Positions 1 through 8,509 of a stretch of DNA of 64,000 bases are shown here, piece by piece. The position numbers and the translations under genes are program-made. The notes beneath the pieces were generated by a model that was not told the origin of the DNA, did not search any database, and was given only the letters and a program-made list of their open reading frames with translations. Each line of letters opens with the position of its first letter. The stretch's first letter is position 1. Source of the DNA: Paenibacillus macerans (GTDB lineage Bacteria; Bacillota; Bacilli; Paenibacillales; Paenibacillaceae); NCBI RefSeq assembly GCF_900454495.1, contig NZ_UGSI01000002.1:2081001-2145000 (forward strand), written 5' to 3'.

Positions 1-370
1 CGGCGCCCGGCTGTCGGTGTGGAACACCGACGCCGAAGAGCCGTGGATCGCCCGCGCCGCGGAGGCGGACTTCGGCATCGTGATGGCCGATTGCGCCGTG
101 GCTTACACCGGCTCCCTGGTCGTTAAATCGTCCCCGGAAAAAGGCCGCTCGGTCAGCCTGCTGCCGACGGTGCTGATCGCCGTCGTTCCCGTCGAGCGGA
201 TGAAGACACGGCTCGGCGAGGTGCTGGACGAATTTGACGAAGCGGGACGCTCCGCCCTGCCGGCCGGCATCCATTTCATCTCCGGGCCGAGCCGCTTCGC
301 GGACATCGAAAACGACCTGACGATCGGCGTGCACGGCCCCGGCGTCGTGTTTGCCCTTCTGGTCGGTTAG
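1..370 (+). CDS. lutC: LutC-type lactate utilization protein, 3' part
   Basis: The reading frame is open from base 2 and ends at TAG 368-370, so only the C-terminal ~122 residues are present; the start lies left of the window. The end carries hallmarks of the LUD-domain protein LutC: ISGPSRFADIEND followed by GVHGPGVVFALLVG. LutC belongs to the LutABC iron-sulfur complex that oxidises L-lactate to pyruvate. Rhamnose degradation yields L-lactaldehyde and then often L-lactate, so proximity to rhaBAD makes sense, but the link is inferred. Its stop overlaps the stop of the convergent DeoR-type gene by two bases. A GTG at 17 is only an internal codon. Confidence 0.85.
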   Translation, partial: GARLSVWNTDAEEPWIARAAEADFGIVMADCAVAYTGSLVVKSSPEKGRSVSLLPTVLIAVVPVERMKTRLGEVLDEFDEAGRSALPAGIHFISGPSRFADIENDLTIGVHGPGVVFALLVG

Positions 371-1122
371 TACAGCACCTCGATATTTTTGTCCCGCAGC
401 AGCTTTAGCCAGGTTTCGGATGGGCGGCGATCGGTGATCAAATAATCGATCTGCTCCCAATCGGCCAGCTTGACGAAGGCGGTTTTGTCGAATTTGGTGT
501 GGTCGGCGAGCAGGATCACTTTGCCGGCATGGCGCAGCATATGCTTCTTGAGCTCGCATTCCGGCTCGTTGGAATCGGAGACGCCTTTTTCCGGCGACAT
601 GCCTTTGCAGCTGATGATGGCGGTGTCGGCGTTGTATTTTTGCACCGTCTGTTCGGCGGTCGGCCCGACCAGCGACAGCGAGCGGCCGCGCAGCGTACCG
701 CCGGTCGAGATGACCTGCAGCCCGGCGCCGGCGAATTCCTGCAGCACGCTGACGGAATTGGTGATGACGGTGACGTTGTTTTTCGGCGGCAAAGTTTTCA
801 AAAACTCAAAACAAGTCGAGCTCGGGTCAACCATCAGCGTATCGCCGTCATGGACCAGGTCCATCGCTTTCAGGGCGATTTGCCGCTTGACCTCCACGTT
901 CAGCGTATTGCGGGTCGTATACGGAAGATCCTCGTTCGTGTGCAGGACCAGCATGGCGCCGCCGTAGGTGCGATTGACGATCCCCTCCTTTTCCAGCTTT
1001 TCGAGATCGCGGCGGATCGTCTCTTCCGTCACCTCGAACATCCGGCTTAATTCCGACACCAGCACGCGTTTGTCCTGGTGCAGCAGGTCGATGATTTTTT
1101 GCTTTCGTTCAGCCGCCAGCAT
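367..1122 (-). CDS. DeoR-family transcriptional regulator, probable rhamnose repressor
   Basis: About 251 residues. An N-terminal DeoR winged helix (AAERKQKIIDLL, then SELSRMFEVTEETIRRDLEKL) is followed by a DeoR C-terminal sugar-phosphate sensor domain with GDTLMVDPSSTCFEF and VITNSVSVLQEF. I start at ATG 1120-1122 (MLAAERKQK) because GAGGTG lies just upstream; the longer frame to 1185 adds an unusual N-terminus. The gene is divergent from rhaBAD, separated only by an IS remnant, and its position matches that of the DeoR-type rhamnose repressor (YulB/RhaR) of Bacillus. Family is certain; rhamnose specificity is inferred from context. Confidence 0.85.
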   Translation of the reverse strand: MLAAERKQKIIDLLHQDKRVLVSELSRMFEVTEETIRRDLEKLEKEGIVNRTYGGAMLVLHTNEDLPYTTRNTLNVEVKRQIALKAMDLVHDGDTLMVDPSSTCFEFLKTLPPKNNVTVITNSVSVLQEFAGAGLQVISTGGTLRGRSLSLVGPTAEQTVQKYNADTAIISCKGMSPEKGVSDSNEPECELKKHMLRHAGKVILLADHTKFDKTAFVKLADWEQIDYLITDRRPSETWLKLLRDKNIEVLY

Positions 1123-1204
1123 GGCATTCACCTCGGGATTTCTTTTTATAAGGCCCCAAATTGGCCTAGTCTTCCATTTCATCATAGCGGTAAATCTTAA
1201 CCTT

Positions 1205-1318
1205 TTGAACCTCTCATCATGGTTAAAGCCACGAGATTCTTGGGTAGTCCGTTCTGCTGAACAGAATTAGCACGTAATGTGCCACCAAGCTATCCCCGAA
1301 GTTCCTGCGGTTCCTGAA
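1205..1318 (-). ncRNA. Possible relic omega (guide) RNA of the TnpB element
   Basis: The ~114 bases between the tnpB stop and the right end contain short inverted repeats (CAGGAACCGCAGGAACTTC..; TGGTGGCACATTACGTGC; CTCGTGGCTTTAACCATGATGAG). This is the position where TnpB elements encode their omega RNA, whose guide would read into the flanking rhaR upstream region from 1204. The protein partner is broken here. The call rests on position and folding potential only. Confidence 0.35.
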
Positions 1319-1735
1319 TTATGCAGATAAGAGCCTCTTGCCTTCGGCAAGGATGTTTTTGCTTGCATTGATGTCTCGATCATGGCGGGTTAGGCAGGCC
1401 GGACATACCCGCTCCCGAAGTTGAAGGTCTTTAACTTCTTTATTTTGGTAACCACAACACGAACGGAGTTGAGAAGAGGCGAAGGTTCGGCCAACAGTAA
1501 CAACCATTCGCCCGTACCGCTTTGCTTTATACTCAAGCATCGTTCTAAATTGATACCAGGACACTTCACCAATCGCTTTGGCCAGATTATGGTTTTTCAT
1601 CAGGTTAGACACCTGCAAATCTTCAATCGCAATCATATCGTGGTTTTTGACAATATGCGCTGATAGCTTTTGCAGGTAGTCTGTTCGGCAGTTGGCAATG
1701 CATTCTACTTTCGGATTGGTTTGTTCGCTCACCAT
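1319..1735 (-). pseudogene. tnpB: TnpB (IS605 OrfB) C-terminal fragment
   Basis: The 138-codon fragment matches the C-terminal third of TnpB: IANCRTDYLQKLS, the RuvC Glu segment (IAIEDLQVSNLMKNH), SWYQFRTMLEYKAKRYG, a zinc-finger region and the terminal HDRDINASKNI with the last RuvC Asp. The N-terminal half with the first RuvC Asp is missing, since about 250 codons are absent. The finger is degenerate too: the first expected Cys is Arg (SSQLRSCCGY), the usual LREW is LRER and the CPxCG glycine is Leu. It is a decayed, nuclease-inactive remnant. Confidence 0.8.
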
Positions 1736-1935
1736 AGTAACAAAACAGGATGATTCATCGCCATAATAATTTTACCATACGTAACAACCATGTCGATTCA
1801 TTGACATGTCAAATGACATGCCTGAACCGAAGTTTTCTTATTCATGACTAAAGTCGCGAGTTTGCGAAAGCTCGTGATCAATGTCATAAATCAGACAAAA
1901 ACAAAAATAAAACAACATAAACAATCTTTATATCG

Positions 1936-1964
1936 TTGACAACACAGAAAAACGGGCGTAGGAT
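1936..1964 (+). promoter_or_regulatory. Sigma-A promoter of the rhaBAD operon
   Basis: A consensus -35 (TTGACA, 1936-1941) is separated by 17 bases from TAGGAT (1959-1964), 60 bp upstream of rhaB. The A-rich stretch just before it (1890-1930) is a plausible place for the DeoR-type repressor, but I cannot define an operator. Confidence 0.75.
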
Positions 1965-2024
1965 GAGATTGAAGAAAACGAGTTTTAAAATCGGCAACAT
2001 TTCAAAGCGAGGAGCGCTGAAGGG

Positions 2025-3494
2025 ATGAATCATCATATCGCCGTTGATATCGGCGCCTCCAGCGGGAGGCTGGTTGCGGGAAATCTGCAGGACGGTTTGA
2101 TGACGCTGCGGGAAATTCACCGCTTCGACAACGGCTTTGCGGAGAAAAACGGACATTTTTACTGGGATATCGATCATCTGTTCCGGGAAATTTTGCGCGG
2201 GCTGACGGAGGCCAAACGGCTCGGCATTGAAAAATGCACGCTTGGCATCGACACCTGGGCGGTGGACTACGCGCTTCTGGACAGTCAAGGCGAACGGATC
2301 GGGGACGTGTTCTCTTACCGCGATCCCCGCACGAATGAGGCGGTGGACGAGGTCCACCGGCAGATGCCGTTTGCCAAAATCTACGCCAAAACCGGTATTC
2401 AACACCTTTCTTTTAATACGCTGTACCAACTGTACGCCCATGACCGCCGCGAGCTGGCGGCCGCCGAGCAGATCCTGCTCGTTCCGGACTATTTGTATTA
2501 TTTGCTGTCGGGGCGGCCGATTCATGAAGCGACAAACGCTTCGACGACGGCCATGCTGAATCTGCAAACCCGGGATTACGATCCGGAATTGCTGGCCCTG
2601 CTCGGATTGCCGCGGGCGAAGTTTCCCGCTTTGACCGAACCGGGAACGCCGCTCGGTCCGCTGAAGCCGGAGCTGATGCAGGCTTACGATCTCCCCGAAT
2701 GCGAGCTGATTTGCGCCGCGACGCACGACACGGCTTCCGCCGTGCTTGGCGTGCCGGCCCGCGGGGAATCCTGGGGATATCTCAGCAGCGGAACGTGGTC
2801 GCTGATCGGCGTGGAGCGGGATGCGCCGCTGGCCACGCGGGAGGCGATGGAGCGGAACTATACGAACGAATGGGGCGCCTACGGGACGTATCGCTTTTTG
2901 AAGAACATCATGGGCATGTGGCTGATCCAGGAAGTCCGCAAGGATTACGGAAAACAGTACAGCTTTGCCGAACTCGTCACGCTGGCCGAGGAAGTTCCGC
3001 CTTTCCGTTCGCTGATTTCCTGCAACGACGACCGCTTCCTCAACCCCCGGCATATGACGGAGGAAATCCGGCGCTACTGCGCGGAGACCGGCCAGCCCGT
3101 TCCGGATACGCCGGGCGAGGTGGCGAGATGCATTTTTGACAGCCTGGCCTTATCTTATGATTTTTACATTAAAGAGCTGGAACGTTTGACCGGGGAAAAA
3201 ATCAACACCCTGCATATCGTCGGCGGCGGGGCCAACAACGAACTGTTATGCCAGCTGACGGCGGACGTGCTGGGGATCGCGGTGGAAGCGGGGCCGACGG
3301 AGTCGACCGCTTTGGGCAATCTGGCCGTGCAGATGGTGAGCTGCGGCGTTATCTCGAATATCGGCGAGGCCAGGGAAATCATCCGGCGCTCTTTTCCGGT
3401 TCGCAGTTATGCCCCGCAGCCGGTCGATCCGGAAGCGATCGCTGAGGCACGCAGCCGGTTCGCGGCGCTGACGGCGCTGACGGATCATCCATAA
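2025..3494 (+). CDS. rhaB: L-rhamnulokinase
   Basis: A 489-residue FGGY-family kinase that phosphorylates L-rhamnulose to L-rhamnulose 1-phosphate with ATP. The N-terminus shows the actin-fold phosphate loop (HIAVDIGASSGRLVAG), the RhaB-typical segments HFYWDIDHLFREI and LGIDTWAVDYALLD, and a C-terminal nucleotide site (HIVGGGANNELLCQLTADVL). Length matches the family (~490). Start ATG 2025 follows GAGGAG/GAAGGG. It is the first gene of rhaB-rhaA-rhaD, with 24 bp before rhaA. Confidence 0.95.
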   Translation: MNHHIAVDIGASSGRLVAGNLQDGLMTLREIHRFDNGFAEKNGHFYWDIDHLFREILRGLTEAKRLGIEKCTLGIDTWAVDYALLDSQGERIGDVFSYRDPRTNEAVDEVHRQMPFAKIYAKTGIQHLSFNTLYQLYAHDRRELAAAEQILLVPDYLYYLLSGRPIHEATNASTTAMLNLQTRDYDPELLALLGLPRAKFPALTEPGTPLGPLKPELMQAYDLPECELICAATHDTASAVLGVPARGESWGYLSSGTWSLIGVERDAPLATREAMERNYTNEWGAYGTYRFLKNIMGMWLIQEVRKDYGKQYSFAELVTLAEEVPPFRSLISCNDDRFLNPRHMTEEIRRYCAETGQPVPDTPGEVARCIFDSLALSYDFYIKELERLTGEKINTLHIVGGGANNELLCQLTADVLGIAVEAGPTESTALGNLAVQMVSCGVISNIGEAREIIRRSFPVRSYAPQPVDPEAIAEARSRFAALTALTDHP

Positions 3495-3518
3495 ATGAAA
3501 AAAGAGGAGGAGAACACG

Positions 3519-4778
3519 ATGGAGCAAAGCATTGCAAACAGCTATAACGAAGCCAAAAAGCTATACGAACAGCATGGGATTAACGTTGAAGGCGCGCTTA
3601 AGCAGCTCGCCCGGATCAAAGTATCCGTACACTGCTGGCAGGGGGACGACGTCCGGGGATTTTTAAACAAAGACAAGGAACTGAGCGGCGGCATCGCGGT
3701 CACCGGCAGCTATCCCGGCCGGGCGCGGACGCCGGATGAACTGCGAAAAGATTTGGAGCAGGCGTTCGCTCTGATTCCGGGAAAACATAAGGTGAACCTG
3801 CACGCCATTTACGCCGACACGGATGAAACCGTGGATTTGGATGCCTTGGAGCCAAGGCATTTTACCGGATGGGTCAACTGGGCGAAGGAGCAGGGGCTTG
3901 GCCTCGATTTCAACCCGACATGTTTTTCGCATGATAAAGCCAAAGACGGGTTTACGCTCAGCCATCCCGACCCGGAAATCCGCCGGTTCTGGATCGATCA
4001 TTGCAAAGCCTCGCGCAAAATCGCCGAATCGTTCGGCAAAGCGCTTGGCCAGCCATGCGTGACAAATGTCTGGATTCCCGACGGTTTCAAGGATTCGCCG
4101 GTCGACCGCCTGTCGCCGCGGGTGCGGCTGAAGGAAGCGCTCGACGAGGTTTTCGCCGAGGAGATCAGCGGGGAATACAACATCGACGCCGTCGAAAGCA
4201 AGCTGTTTGGCATCGGCTCGGAAAGCTACGTCGTCGGATCGCATGAATTTTATATGGGTTACGCGCTGACGAGAGGCAAAGCGGTATGCTTCGATTCCGG
4301 CCATTTCCATCCGACCGAAACGATTTCGAATAAGCTGTCTTCCTGGCTGCTGTTCGGCGATCAATTGCTGCTGCACGTCAGCCGTCCGGTCCGCTGGGAC
4401 AGCGACCATGTGGTCACGATGGACGATGAGCTGCTGGATATCGCGCGGGAACTCGTTCGCGGCAATTTGCTGGACCGCACGCATATCGGACTCGACTTCT
4501 TCGACGGCAGCATCAACCATATCGCGGCTTGGGTGATCGGCACCCGGAACACGCTCAAAGCGCTGCTGCGCGCGATGCTGGAACCGGTCGAGCGGTTGAA
4601 GGAGCTGGAGCTGGCCGGCGATTACACGTCCCGGCTGGCGCTGGTCGAAGAATTCAAATCGTATCCGTACGGGGCGATCTGGGATTATTTCTGCGCTGCG
4701 CAGGGCGTTCCGGTGAGAGAAGCATGGCTGGCGGACGTGAAAAAATACGAAGAGAACGTCCTGGCGGTTCGCGGGTAA
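3519..4778 (+). CDS. rhaA: L-rhamnose isomerase
   Basis: A 419-residue enzyme converting L-rhamnose to L-rhamnulose. Family segments include RIKVSVHCWQGDDVRGF near the N-terminus, NLHAIYADTDE, LGLDFNPTCFSHDKAKDGF, the metal-ligand region CFDSGHFHPTETISNK and VRWDSDHVVTMDDE. I take ATG 3519 because GAGGAGGAG sits 7 bases upstream; the in-frame ATG at 3495 has no such site and would add eight residues. It lies between rhaB and rhaD in one transcription unit. No rhamnose mutarotase or lactaldehyde dehydrogenase gene follows. Confidence 0.95.
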   Translation: MEQSIANSYNEAKKLYEQHGINVEGALKQLARIKVSVHCWQGDDVRGFLNKDKELSGGIAVTGSYPGRARTPDELRKDLEQAFALIPGKHKVNLHAIYADTDETVDLDALEPRHFTGWVNWAKEQGLGLDFNPTCFSHDKAKDGFTLSHPDPEIRRFWIDHCKASRKIAESFGKALGQPCVTNVWIPDGFKDSPVDRLSPRVRLKEALDEVFAEEISGEYNIDAVESKLFGIGSESYVVGSHEFYMGYALTRGKAVCFDSGHFHPTETISNKLSSWLLFGDQLLLHVSRPVRWDSDHVVTMDDELLDIARELVRGNLLDRTHIGLDFFDGSINHIAAWVIGTRNTLKALLRAMLEPVERLKELELAGDYTSRLALVEEFKSYPYGAIWDYFCAAQGVPVREAWLADVKKYEENVLAVRG

Positions 4779-4833
4779 AGTAAAACGGCGTTTACGGATT
4801 ATTAAAAAATATATATAAGGAGAGGAACCTGCT

Positions 4834-5685
4834 GTGAATACGATAACGGAGATGGAGAAAAGCCGGGTTTCGCGGGACTTGGAAATTCCTTTTGTCCGGG
4901 AAATGGCGGAGATTACGTATCATATGTGGCGGCTGGGCTGGGACGAACGCAACGGCGGCAATATCAGTTATTTGCTGGACGAGGCGGAGGTGCTTAAAAA
5001 TCTTGGCGCCGGGCAAGGGGAGAAGACGAGGAGCATTCCGCTTTCTTTTCCGGTGAAGGAGCTGGCGGGCAAATATTTTGTCGTGACGGGGTCGGGCAAA
5101 TATTTCCGGAACGTGATCTCCGATCCGGCAGCGAACCTGGGCGTCGTGCGGGTCGCCGCAGACGGGGAGCGGGTCGACGTGCTGTGGGGACTGCGCGACG
5201 GCGCGGTTCCGACCAGCGAGCTGGCCTCGCATTTCATGAGCCACATCGAACGGTTGAAGGCCGATCCCGAGCACCGGATCGTCATGCACTGCCATGCCAC
5301 TAACGCGCTGGCGATGACGTTCATCCATGATCTGGACGAGAAAAAGCTGACGAAAACGCTGTGGGAAATGTGCACGGAGTGCCTGGTCGTGTTTCCTGAC
5401 GGCGTTGGCATCGTGCCGTGGATGGTTCCGGGCAGCCCGGAAATCGGGCGGGCCACCGCCGCCAAAATGCGCGATCATCGCGTCGTGATTTGGCCGCAGC
5501 ACGGGATATTCGGCAGCGGCCGCACGATGGACGAAACGTTTGGGCTGATTGAGACGGTGGAGAAGGCGGCGCAGATTTACATGCTGGTCGCGCACCATCC
5601 AATCAAGCAAAGAATCACCGACGCGCAGCTGCTTGATTTGGCTAAAGCGTTTGGGGTCACGCCGGCCGCGGGGATATTGGAATAA
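4834..5685 (+). CDS. rhaD: L-rhamnulose-1-phosphate aldolase
   Basis: A 283-residue class II aldolase that splits L-rhamnulose 1-phosphate into dihydroxyacetone phosphate and L-lactaldehyde. Visible features are WDERNGGNISYLL, the phosphate-binding VVTGSGKYF, the zinc histidine motif HCHATNALAMT and WPQHGIFGSG with the third His. The start is GTG 4834, preceded by AAGGAGAGG at 4818-4826. A 55-base gap with no promoter separates it from rhaA, and a terminator follows, so it closes the rha operon. Confidence 0.95.
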   Translation: MNTITEMEKSRVSRDLEIPFVREMAEITYHMWRLGWDERNGGNISYLLDEAEVLKNLGAGQGEKTRSIPLSFPVKELAGKYFVVTGSGKYFRNVISDPAANLGVVRVAADGERVDVLWGLRDGAVPTSELASHFMSHIERLKADPEHRIVMHCHATNALAMTFIHDLDEKKLTKTLWEMCTECLVVFPDGVGIVPWMVPGSPEIGRATAAKMRDHRVVIWPQHGIFGSGRTMDETFGLIETVEKAAQIYMLVAHHPIKQRITDAQLLDLAKAFGVTPAAGILE

Positions 5686-5697
5686 AGGATGCGCACC

Positions 5698-5732
5698 GAA
5701 AAACGGGCTCCGATTTGGGGGTCCGTTTTTTT
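5698..5732 (+). terminator. Intrinsic terminator after rhaD
   Basis: Inverted repeat AAAACGGGCTCC / GGGGGTCCGTTTT with a short loop, followed by a run of T, just 12 bases after the rhaD stop. Confidence 0.8.
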
Positions 5733-5948
5733 GACATTATGGTGTCTTTCATTACGATAGACCATCAGCCCGACCTAAATCAACTGCCAAACGAATTAAA
5801 GTTTTCTTTTCAGGCTCAACCTTATAAACCGTACTTGAAGTTAGCCCCCGGCAACCGATCGTGGCAAGAAACGCGGAAGGGCTTTGAAAGCTTGAGGAAA
5901 AGGAAGGCCGGTGGGTGGGCGGCAGATCAACACTCGTTGTCCGGGTGC

Positions 5949-5975
5949 TTTGCATGATTATCCCGTTTTATCAGG
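5949..5975 (-). repeat. Leader-like dispersed motif, copy 1
   Basis: Read on the minus strand: CCTGATAAAACGGGATAATC then ATGCAAA. It matches copies at 6402-6432 and 34827-34854, where the consensus is CCCTGAACGAAAGGGATAATC followed by RTGCAA. The sequence resembles a ribosome binding site plus start codon. Confidence 0.55.
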
Positions 5976-6206
5976 TAGCAAGGAAATGGACAAGCTCGGT
6001 AAAAGTAAATATTTGGTGGAGAATCAGATCGATTCGAGAAAATGAGACAGTCTTGGGAGAAGGAAGCAGGTTTATAGGAGAAGTGAAACAGACCGGACAG
6101 GAAATCAATACAGGAGACCAAGAGTTGAGATTCAAGGACAAGACGCGGTGGAAACGAAAAGACCGTGATTTTACTTCAGCCTGAACCCTTCCGTCTGCAA
6201 CAACGC

Positions 6207-6250
6207 CCGCACTGTTCATGCTAACTCCCACACCGTTCATGCTAACTACC
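6207..6250 (+). repeat. Two-copy tandem repeat (~22 bp)
   Basis: Two adjacent units, CGCACTGTTCATGCTAACTC and CACACCGTTCATGCTAACTA, differ at a few positions. No function is apparent. Confidence 0.6.
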
Positions 6251-6401
6251 AGCTATCAAATTGATCCGTATCAAACTCCCCCTCCACCGTTCCAACGTCT
6301 CGATCAGGCTGCAGCCGCAAGGGGCGGATTCGTTTGGCGCCCGATCAGCCGGCGGTAGGGAAGCACCGGTATCGCCACACACATCTGCAGCAACTTCTGC
6401 C

Positions 6402-6432
6402 CCCTGAACGAAAGGGATAATCGTGCAAAGGC
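6402..6432 (+). repeat. Leader-like dispersed motif, copy 2
   Basis: CCCTGAACGAAAGGGATAATC followed by GTGCAAAGG. The shared sequence with the copy at 34.8 kb extends about 20 bases beyond the motif (GCAG..CAGGGA). Here the frame after GTG stops after ten codons. Confidence 0.6.
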
Positions 6433-6705
6433 AGCGGGCAGGGACTCCAAGGTAGAGCCACCAAGACAGGAACACCAAGACACGAACCCTTTAGACCGCC
6501 CCCTCACCTGGCGTTGATTTCGGACACTGCTCGGAGCGGCTACGGTGCAAAAGGTGCATCAAGGCTTGTCTGCCGATTTCTTGCTGTGAAAGTTGAGTTT
6601 GGGCAGCGTCTACAGATTGGAAAGAGCCTCCCCCTGCGCCCAGCGTTGAAGTCAGATCCAGACAAAGACGCTGTCAGACGTTTTTCTTAATTAACGAAAA
6701 CGCTA

Positions 6706-6734
6706 TTGCCTTTTTGAACGGACGACTTTAAAAT
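6706..6734 (+). promoter_or_regulatory. Probable sigma-A promoter of araA
   Basis: TTGCCT (6706-6711), a 17-base spacer and TAAAAT (6729-6734). An overlapping alternative is TTGAAC (6714-6719) with AAGTAT (6737-6742). Both sit immediately upstream of the first AraR box, as expected for repression. Confidence 0.5.
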
Positions 6735-6746
6735 AAAAGTATCAAA

Positions 6747-6762
6747 ATTTGTACGTACAACA
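6747..6762. promoter_or_regulatory. AraR operator box 1 of araA
   Basis: ATTTGTACGTACAACA closely fits the B. subtilis AraR box (ATTTGTACGTACAAAT) and contains the full palindromic core TGTACGTACA. It lies just downstream of the araA promoter. Confidence 0.85.
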
Positions 6763-6786
6763 TTTTAAGGCAAGTTTTTTATCATT

Positions 6787-6802
6787 CAATGTATGTACAA
6801 GT
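6787..6802. promoter_or_regulatory. AraR operator box 2 of araA
   Basis: CAATGTATGTACAAGT carries a one-mismatch core (TGTATGTACA). Its centre is 40 bp from box 1, about four helical turns. This resembles the paired in-phase AraR boxes of B. subtilis ara promoters. Confidence 0.75.
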
Positions 6803-6843
6803 TGGCGATGGAAGGAACAATACTTTTTGGGAGGTTTTATTTT

Positions 6844-8334
6844 ATGTTGAAGTTGAAACCGCATTCTTTTTGGTTTGTAACCGGCAGCCAGCATTTGTAC
6901 GGTCCGGAGACCCTGGAACAGGTTGCCGAGCATTCCCGGATCATCGTCGAACAGTTTGGCAAAGATCCGGTGTTTGGTTTTCCGGTGGTGTTTAAACCGA
7001 TTGTTAAGAGCTCTGATGAAATATACAAATTGATTTTGGAAGCAAACGGCGATGAGACGTGCGCGGGGATCATCACTTGGATGCACACGTTCTCGCCGGC
7101 CAAGATGTGGATTGCGGGGCTGTCTCAGCTGCAGAAGCCGCTGCTTCATTTCCACACGCAATTTAACCGCGATATTCCGTGGGAAACGATCGATATGGAC
7201 TTTATGAACCTGAACCAGTCGGCGCACGGTGACCGCGAATACGGCCACATCGGCACCCGCTTGGGGATCGCCCGCAAAATCGTCGTCGGCCACTGGGAGG
7301 ACGCGGAGGTGCGCGCCAGCATCGCCGGCTGGATGCGGACGGCCGCGGCTTACGCCGAAAGCCGCCAGCTGAAGGTAGCCCGGTTCGGCGACAACATGCG
7401 CGAGGTGGCCGTGACCGAAGGCGACAAGGTGGAAGCGCAAATCAAGTTCGGCTGGTCGGTGAACGGCTACGGCGTAGGTGACTTGGTGCAGGTGCTGAAC
7501 GAGGTGAGCGACGCCGAAGTGAAGGCGCTGCTGGAAGAATACGCGGAAACGTACACGATCACGCAAGCCGGTTTAAGCGAAGGACCGGTTCGCGATTCGA
7601 TCGCCTATCAGGCCAAGCTGGAAATCGCCATGAAACGCTTCCTCGAGGCCGGCGGGTTTGGCGCGTTTACGACGACGTTCGAAGACCTGCACGGACTGAA
7701 GCAGCTTCCGGGCTTGGCGGTGCAGCGCCTGATGGAAGCGGGCTATGGCTTCGGCGGCGAAGGCGACTGGAAAACCTCGGCCCTGACGCGCGTGCTGAAG
7801 GTGCTGGCGAACAACAAAAGCACGTCCTTTATGGAGGACTACACGTATCATTTCGAGCCGGGCAACAACATGATTCTGGGCGCGCACATGCTTGAGGTAT
7901 GCCCGACGGTCGCGGCGACGAAGCCGACGATCGAGGTGCATCCGCTCGGCATCGGCGGCAAGGCGGATCCGGCGCGGATCGTGTTCGACGGCCAGGACGG
8001 ACCGGCGGTGAACGCCTCGCTCGTCGACCTGGGACACCGGTTCCGGCTGCTCGTCAACGTCGTGGATGGCGTGAAGGTCGACAAACCGATGCCGAAGCTG
8101 CCGGTGGCCCGCGTGCTGTGGAAGCCGCAGCCGTCGCTGCGCGAGTCGGCGGAAGCGTGGATTTTGGCCGGCGGGGCGCATCATACCGTCCTGTCCTACG
8201 CCATCACGGCGGAAAATCTGGCGGATTGGGCGGAAATGGCCGGCATCGAAGCGGTGTTCATCGACAAGGACACGTCCGTACAGCGCTTCAAAAACGAGCT
8301 GCGCTGGAGCGACGCCGCATACCGCTTGCGTTAA
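6844..8334 (+). CDS. araA: L-arabinose isomerase
   Basis: A 496-residue enzyme converting L-arabinose to L-ribulose, the same length as B. subtilis AraA. Family segments include HSFWFVTGSQHLYGPETL at the start, GIITWMHTFSPAKMW, LHFHTQFNRDIPW, FGDNMREVAVTEGDKVEAQ and the metal-ligand region GAHMLEVCPTVA. I start at ATG 6844 because GGGAGG is 9 bases upstream; the longer frame from 6793 begins inside AraR box 2. Two AraR boxes lie in the leader, so repression by the araR product encoded next is expected. Confidence 0.97.
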   Translation: MLKLKPHSFWFVTGSQHLYGPETLEQVAEHSRIIVEQFGKDPVFGFPVVFKPIVKSSDEIYKLILEANGDETCAGIITWMHTFSPAKMWIAGLSQLQKPLLHFHTQFNRDIPWETIDMDFMNLNQSAHGDREYGHIGTRLGIARKIVVGHWEDAEVRASIAGWMRTAAAYAESRQLKVARFGDNMREVAVTEGDKVEAQIKFGWSVNGYGVGDLVQVLNEVSDAEVKALLEEYAETYTITQAGLSEGPVRDSIAYQAKLEIAMKRFLEAGGFGAFTTTFEDLHGLKQLPGLAVQRLMEAGYGFGGEGDWKTSALTRVLKVLANNKSTSFMEDYTYHFEPGNNMILGAHMLEVCPTVAATKPTIEVHPLGIGGKADPARIVFDGQDGPAVNASLVDLGHRFRLLVNVVDGVKVDKPMPKLPVARVLWKPQPSLRESAEAWILAGGAHHTVLSYAITAENLADWAEMAGIEAVFIDKDTSVQRFKNELRWSDAAYRLR

Positions 8335-8463
8335 TCGCAGCCAAGCCGGACCGGCGGGTGGATATTGCTTGCGTTAACCGCATTGCGCTAACCGCAGCCG
8401 CTTCACGGCTCCGGCGGTTGCATTGGTTTCGTATTTTGCTTAACCTATGCGTTCACCCGGCAT

Positions 8464-8473
8464 GTGATACAAT
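8464..8473 (+). promoter_or_regulatory. Extended -10 promoter of araR
   Basis: TGATACAAT (TG-N-TACAAT) lies 36 bases before the araR start. I see no good -35, which is tolerable for an extended -10 promoter. An imperfect GC-rich hairpin at ~8389-8420 may end the araA transcript. Confidence 0.45.
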
Positions 8474-8509
8474 AGCGGGTATATAGGTGATTGTGAGGGT
8501 GGACGAGAA

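Larger units (their letters stand above)
1205..1876 (-). mobile_element. Internally deleted IS200/IS605-family element
   Basis: A 672-bp element read on the minus strand. Its left end begins with an imperfect hairpin (CACGAGCTTTCGC..) immediately after TTGAT (1877-1881), a pentamer that serves as target-adjacent motif for ISDra2-like TnpB elements. Its right end has a stem-loop region (CTCGTGGCTTTAACC..) ending in GAGAGGTTCAA at 1205. No tnpA is present and only the 3' third of tnpB remains, so the element is not autonomous. The exact ends are inferred from these motifs. Confidence 0.65.
5736..6700. other. About 1 kb intergenic stretch without a convincing gene
   Basis: Short open frames occur on both strands, but none has both a good start site and a recognisable product. 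The region holds two copies of a leader-like motif (5949-5975 minus strand, 6402-6432 plus strand) and a tandem pair of ~22-bp units sharing GTTCATGCTAACT (6207-6250). A 67-codon frame starts at the first motif (5955 down to 5752, minus strand), with ACGGG six bases before its ATG. I do not recognise it. Confidence 0.6.

Noticed and set aside
1884..3053. 389-codon minus-strand open frame opposite rhaB
   Set aside because: Runs across the rha promoter and the rhaB coding region, with no domain signature.
6685..6710. cre site in the araA promoter (CGAAAACGCTATTG)
   Set aside because: Several mismatches at conserved positions; too weak to call.
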